Assembly (NCBI GenBank): GCA_947463335.1
Contig: CANHRF010000057.1
Location: 1 to 6,623 of the forward strand
Direction: 5' to 3'
Origin: Actinomycetota bacterium
GTDB taxonomy: Bacteria > Actinomycetota > Actinomycetes > Nanopelagicales > Nanopelagicaceae
Length of the DNA stretch: 6,623 nucleotides
In this document: piece after piece, positions 5,285 through 6,623 of the stretch
Position numbering within the stretch: the stretch's first letter is position 1
How the letters are laid out: the number at the start of each line of letters is the position of its first letter
Translations under genes and position numbers: made by a program
Notes under the pieces: generated by a model
What the model was told of the DNA's origin: nothing
The model's input: only the letters and a program-made list of their open reading frames with translations
Databases searched by the model: none

Positions 5285-6623
5285 TGAGAACTACATCGTT
5301 TAAATCACGCGCATTCGCGCTAGTTTCAACAACTGCGTTGCTTGCAACGCTGGTAGTCGCATCACCTGCTAACGCTTCGGCTACAGGTCCAACTTGTGAT
5401 GGCAAGACTCCAGTACAGACATGTACAGGTACAACATCTGACGGCGCCGCCTACAAGATGGTTGTTCCTGCCACATTCAATGGCACTGTCACCATCTGGT
5501 CACACGGATTCGGTGGAAACACCACTATCCCTGGTGTCTTCTCAGTAGATTCATCTGCTCAGCTGGCTCCAAATGGTCCTGGTGACAATGGTGGAAACGC
5601 TGCGCTAATTAAGTACTTAACTGATCAAGGCGTTGCTCTTATGGGTTCTGGTTTCAGTACTCAAGGATGGAACCTCGATGAAGCGTTGAAAACAAACGCT
5701 GAGTTAGTCGGTATCTTCAAGACAAAGTTCACAACAACTAAGAAAGTTGTTGCATGGGGTTACTCAATGGGTGGCGGAATTACCCAGGCATTTGCCGAGA
5801 AGAGCCCTGAGCTAATTTCATCTGCTGCAGTTATAAATCCAGTTGATTCATTTAATGCTCAAACCAAATACTTCGTTGACCTACTTTGGTTGATGAAGAC
5901 TTGGTTCGATCCATCAATTAAGTTAACTGGTTACGCTCCAGGATTTGCTGGAGATATGCAGATGTTGGGAGATCTACAAAAGTACTCTGCAATCTTGACT
6001 TCTCTGAAGGCTAGCGTTGCATCAGGTGCTTGGCCTACAACTTCTAGCGCTGCAGGTAAAGCGCTTGAGGCTGCTGGAATTCCATCTCGCAGCGCGCTCT
6101 TGATGATCGGTCGTTTGGCCGGAATCAGCGCACAGAGCACATCATTTGATGGCATCGCCGGCCCTGCAACAGCGCAAGCAACCGCTTGGCCGTTAGCAGT
6201 AGCACCAGCACTCGCTACCCTTGAAAACATCGCTGGAGTATTGGGTTACTCACTACTCGGTGCACGTGACTTGGAAGCGAAGATGGGTGGCATCTGGACA
6301 GATAATCAGAAGACTGATTACTCCAAGCAGCTCAGCGAAGAAGATCGCACTGTTTACAACGCAGGTCTTAGTGGTAACACCGCTATCGCTGGAATGTTGT
6401 CAACGCTAAATCCACTAAACCCTGGTGCACCACGTATCAAGGGTGATGCTGCGGCAATGGCGAAGGCTGCTGCGCTCTATCAACACACTGGCAAGATCAA
6501 GGTCCCAACAGTGATGATGATTGGTGAGCACGATCCAGTAGAACCTGCCGGAATCGTTCAGCGCTACTCTGATTTGTATGAAGAAGAGTTCGCTGCCGCA
6601 CAAGCTGCTGCCAAGAAAGCTGC
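5284..6623 (+). CDS. Secreted alpha/beta hydrolase (3' end outside window)
   Basis: Open frame of 446 residues with no stop before the window ends. The N-terminus is a Sec-type signal peptide: R2, K7 and R9, a hydrophobic core at about 10-26, and an ANA cleavage site (29-31). There is no lipobox cysteine. C38 and C47 just after the signal could form a disulfide. The fold is indicated by SHGFGGN (73-79), an oxyanion-hole type HGxGG loop, by the nucleophile elbow GYSMGGG (159-165, Ser161), and by VMMIGEHDPVEPA, where Asp417 fits the acid of the triad. The catalytic His is expected beyond the window. About 255 residues separate nucleophile and acid, leaving room for a large lid domain. The ATG overlaps the binding-protein stop (TAATG), with GAAGGGA at 5266-5272. 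Esterase, lipase, amidase or peptidase activity are all possible; I do not recognise the subfamily. Confidence 0.82.
   Translation, partial: MRTTSFKSRAFALVSTTALLATLVVASPANASATGPTCDGKTPVQTCTGTTSDGAAYKMVVPATFNGTVTIWSHGFGGNTTIPGVFSVDSSAQLAPNGPGDNGGNAALIKYLTDQGVALMGSGFSTQGWNLDEALKTNAELVGIFKTKFTTTKKVVAWGYSMGGGITQAFAEKSPELISSAAVINPVDSFNAQTKYFVDLLWLMKTWFDPSIKLTGYAPGFAGDMQMLGDLQKYSAILTSLKASVASGAWPTTSSAAGKALEAAGIPSRSALLMIGRLAGISAQSTSFDGIAGPATAQATAWPLAVAPALATLENIAGVLGYSLLGARDLEAKMGGIWTDNQKTDYSKQLSEEDRTVYNAGLSGNTAIAGMLSTLNPLNPGAPRIKGDAAAMAKAAALYQHTGKIKVPTVMMIGEHDPVEPAGIVQRYSDLYEEEFAAAQAAAKKA

Noticed and set aside
5931..6230. Minus-strand open frame opposite the hydrolase
   Set aside because: It is antisense to a continuous frame that has a signal peptide and hydrolase motifs; no domain or RBS supports it.

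Overview
The window is a dense, single-direction (+ strand) stretch of bacterial chromosome. It holds a 5'-truncated alanine racemase gene (alr), a complete branched-chain amino acid type (Liv/HAAT) ABC transporter, and a 3'-truncated gene for a secreted alpha/beta hydrolase. Hand-counted rows are mostly about 45-50% G+C. Gene junctions are very tight (ATGA and TAATG overlaps), and exported proteins carry Tat or Sec signals without lipoboxes. Streamlined, mid-GC Actinobacteria such as the freshwater acI/Nanopelagicales group would fit, but this is an impression from protein and gene style, not a marker-based assignment.

Layout. Bases 2-550 encode the C-terminal half of Alr. It overlaps livG (547-1308) by ATGA. 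livG overlaps livF (1308-2015) by TAATG, livH (2018-2926) follows after 2 bases, and livM (2910-3899) overlaps livH. A 77-base gap follows (3900-3976), the only real intergenic space in the window. It holds a TATGAT -10-like box, two small adjacent inverted repeats and a strong Shine-Dalgarno. Then comes the solute-binding protein gene (3977-5284), whose first codons contain a perfect 8-bp inverted repeat. Its stop overlaps the start (TAATG, 5284) of a secreted alpha/beta-hydrolase gene that is still open at the window end.

How the genes fit together. LivH and LivM form the membrane channel, LivG and LivF the ATPase pair, and the exported binding protein delivers the ligand. The promoter-like gap would allow the binding protein to be made in excess over the membrane parts. 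The secreted hydrolase, coupled to the binding-protein gene, suggests a scavenging unit in which an extracytoplasmic ester or amide is cleaved and a product imported. The substrate cannot be read from the sequence.

Most notable points: (1) the possible hydrolase-transporter coupling, with a hydrolase that has an unusually long insertion between its nucleophile and acid motifs; (2) LivF/LivG substitutions that all fall in one composite ATP site; (3) a possible RNA switch at the start of the binding-protein gene; (4) a Tat-type, non-lipoprotein binding protein; (5) a sharp local GC rise in the 3' part of livM. No RNA genes, mobile elements or CRISPR arrays were seen.
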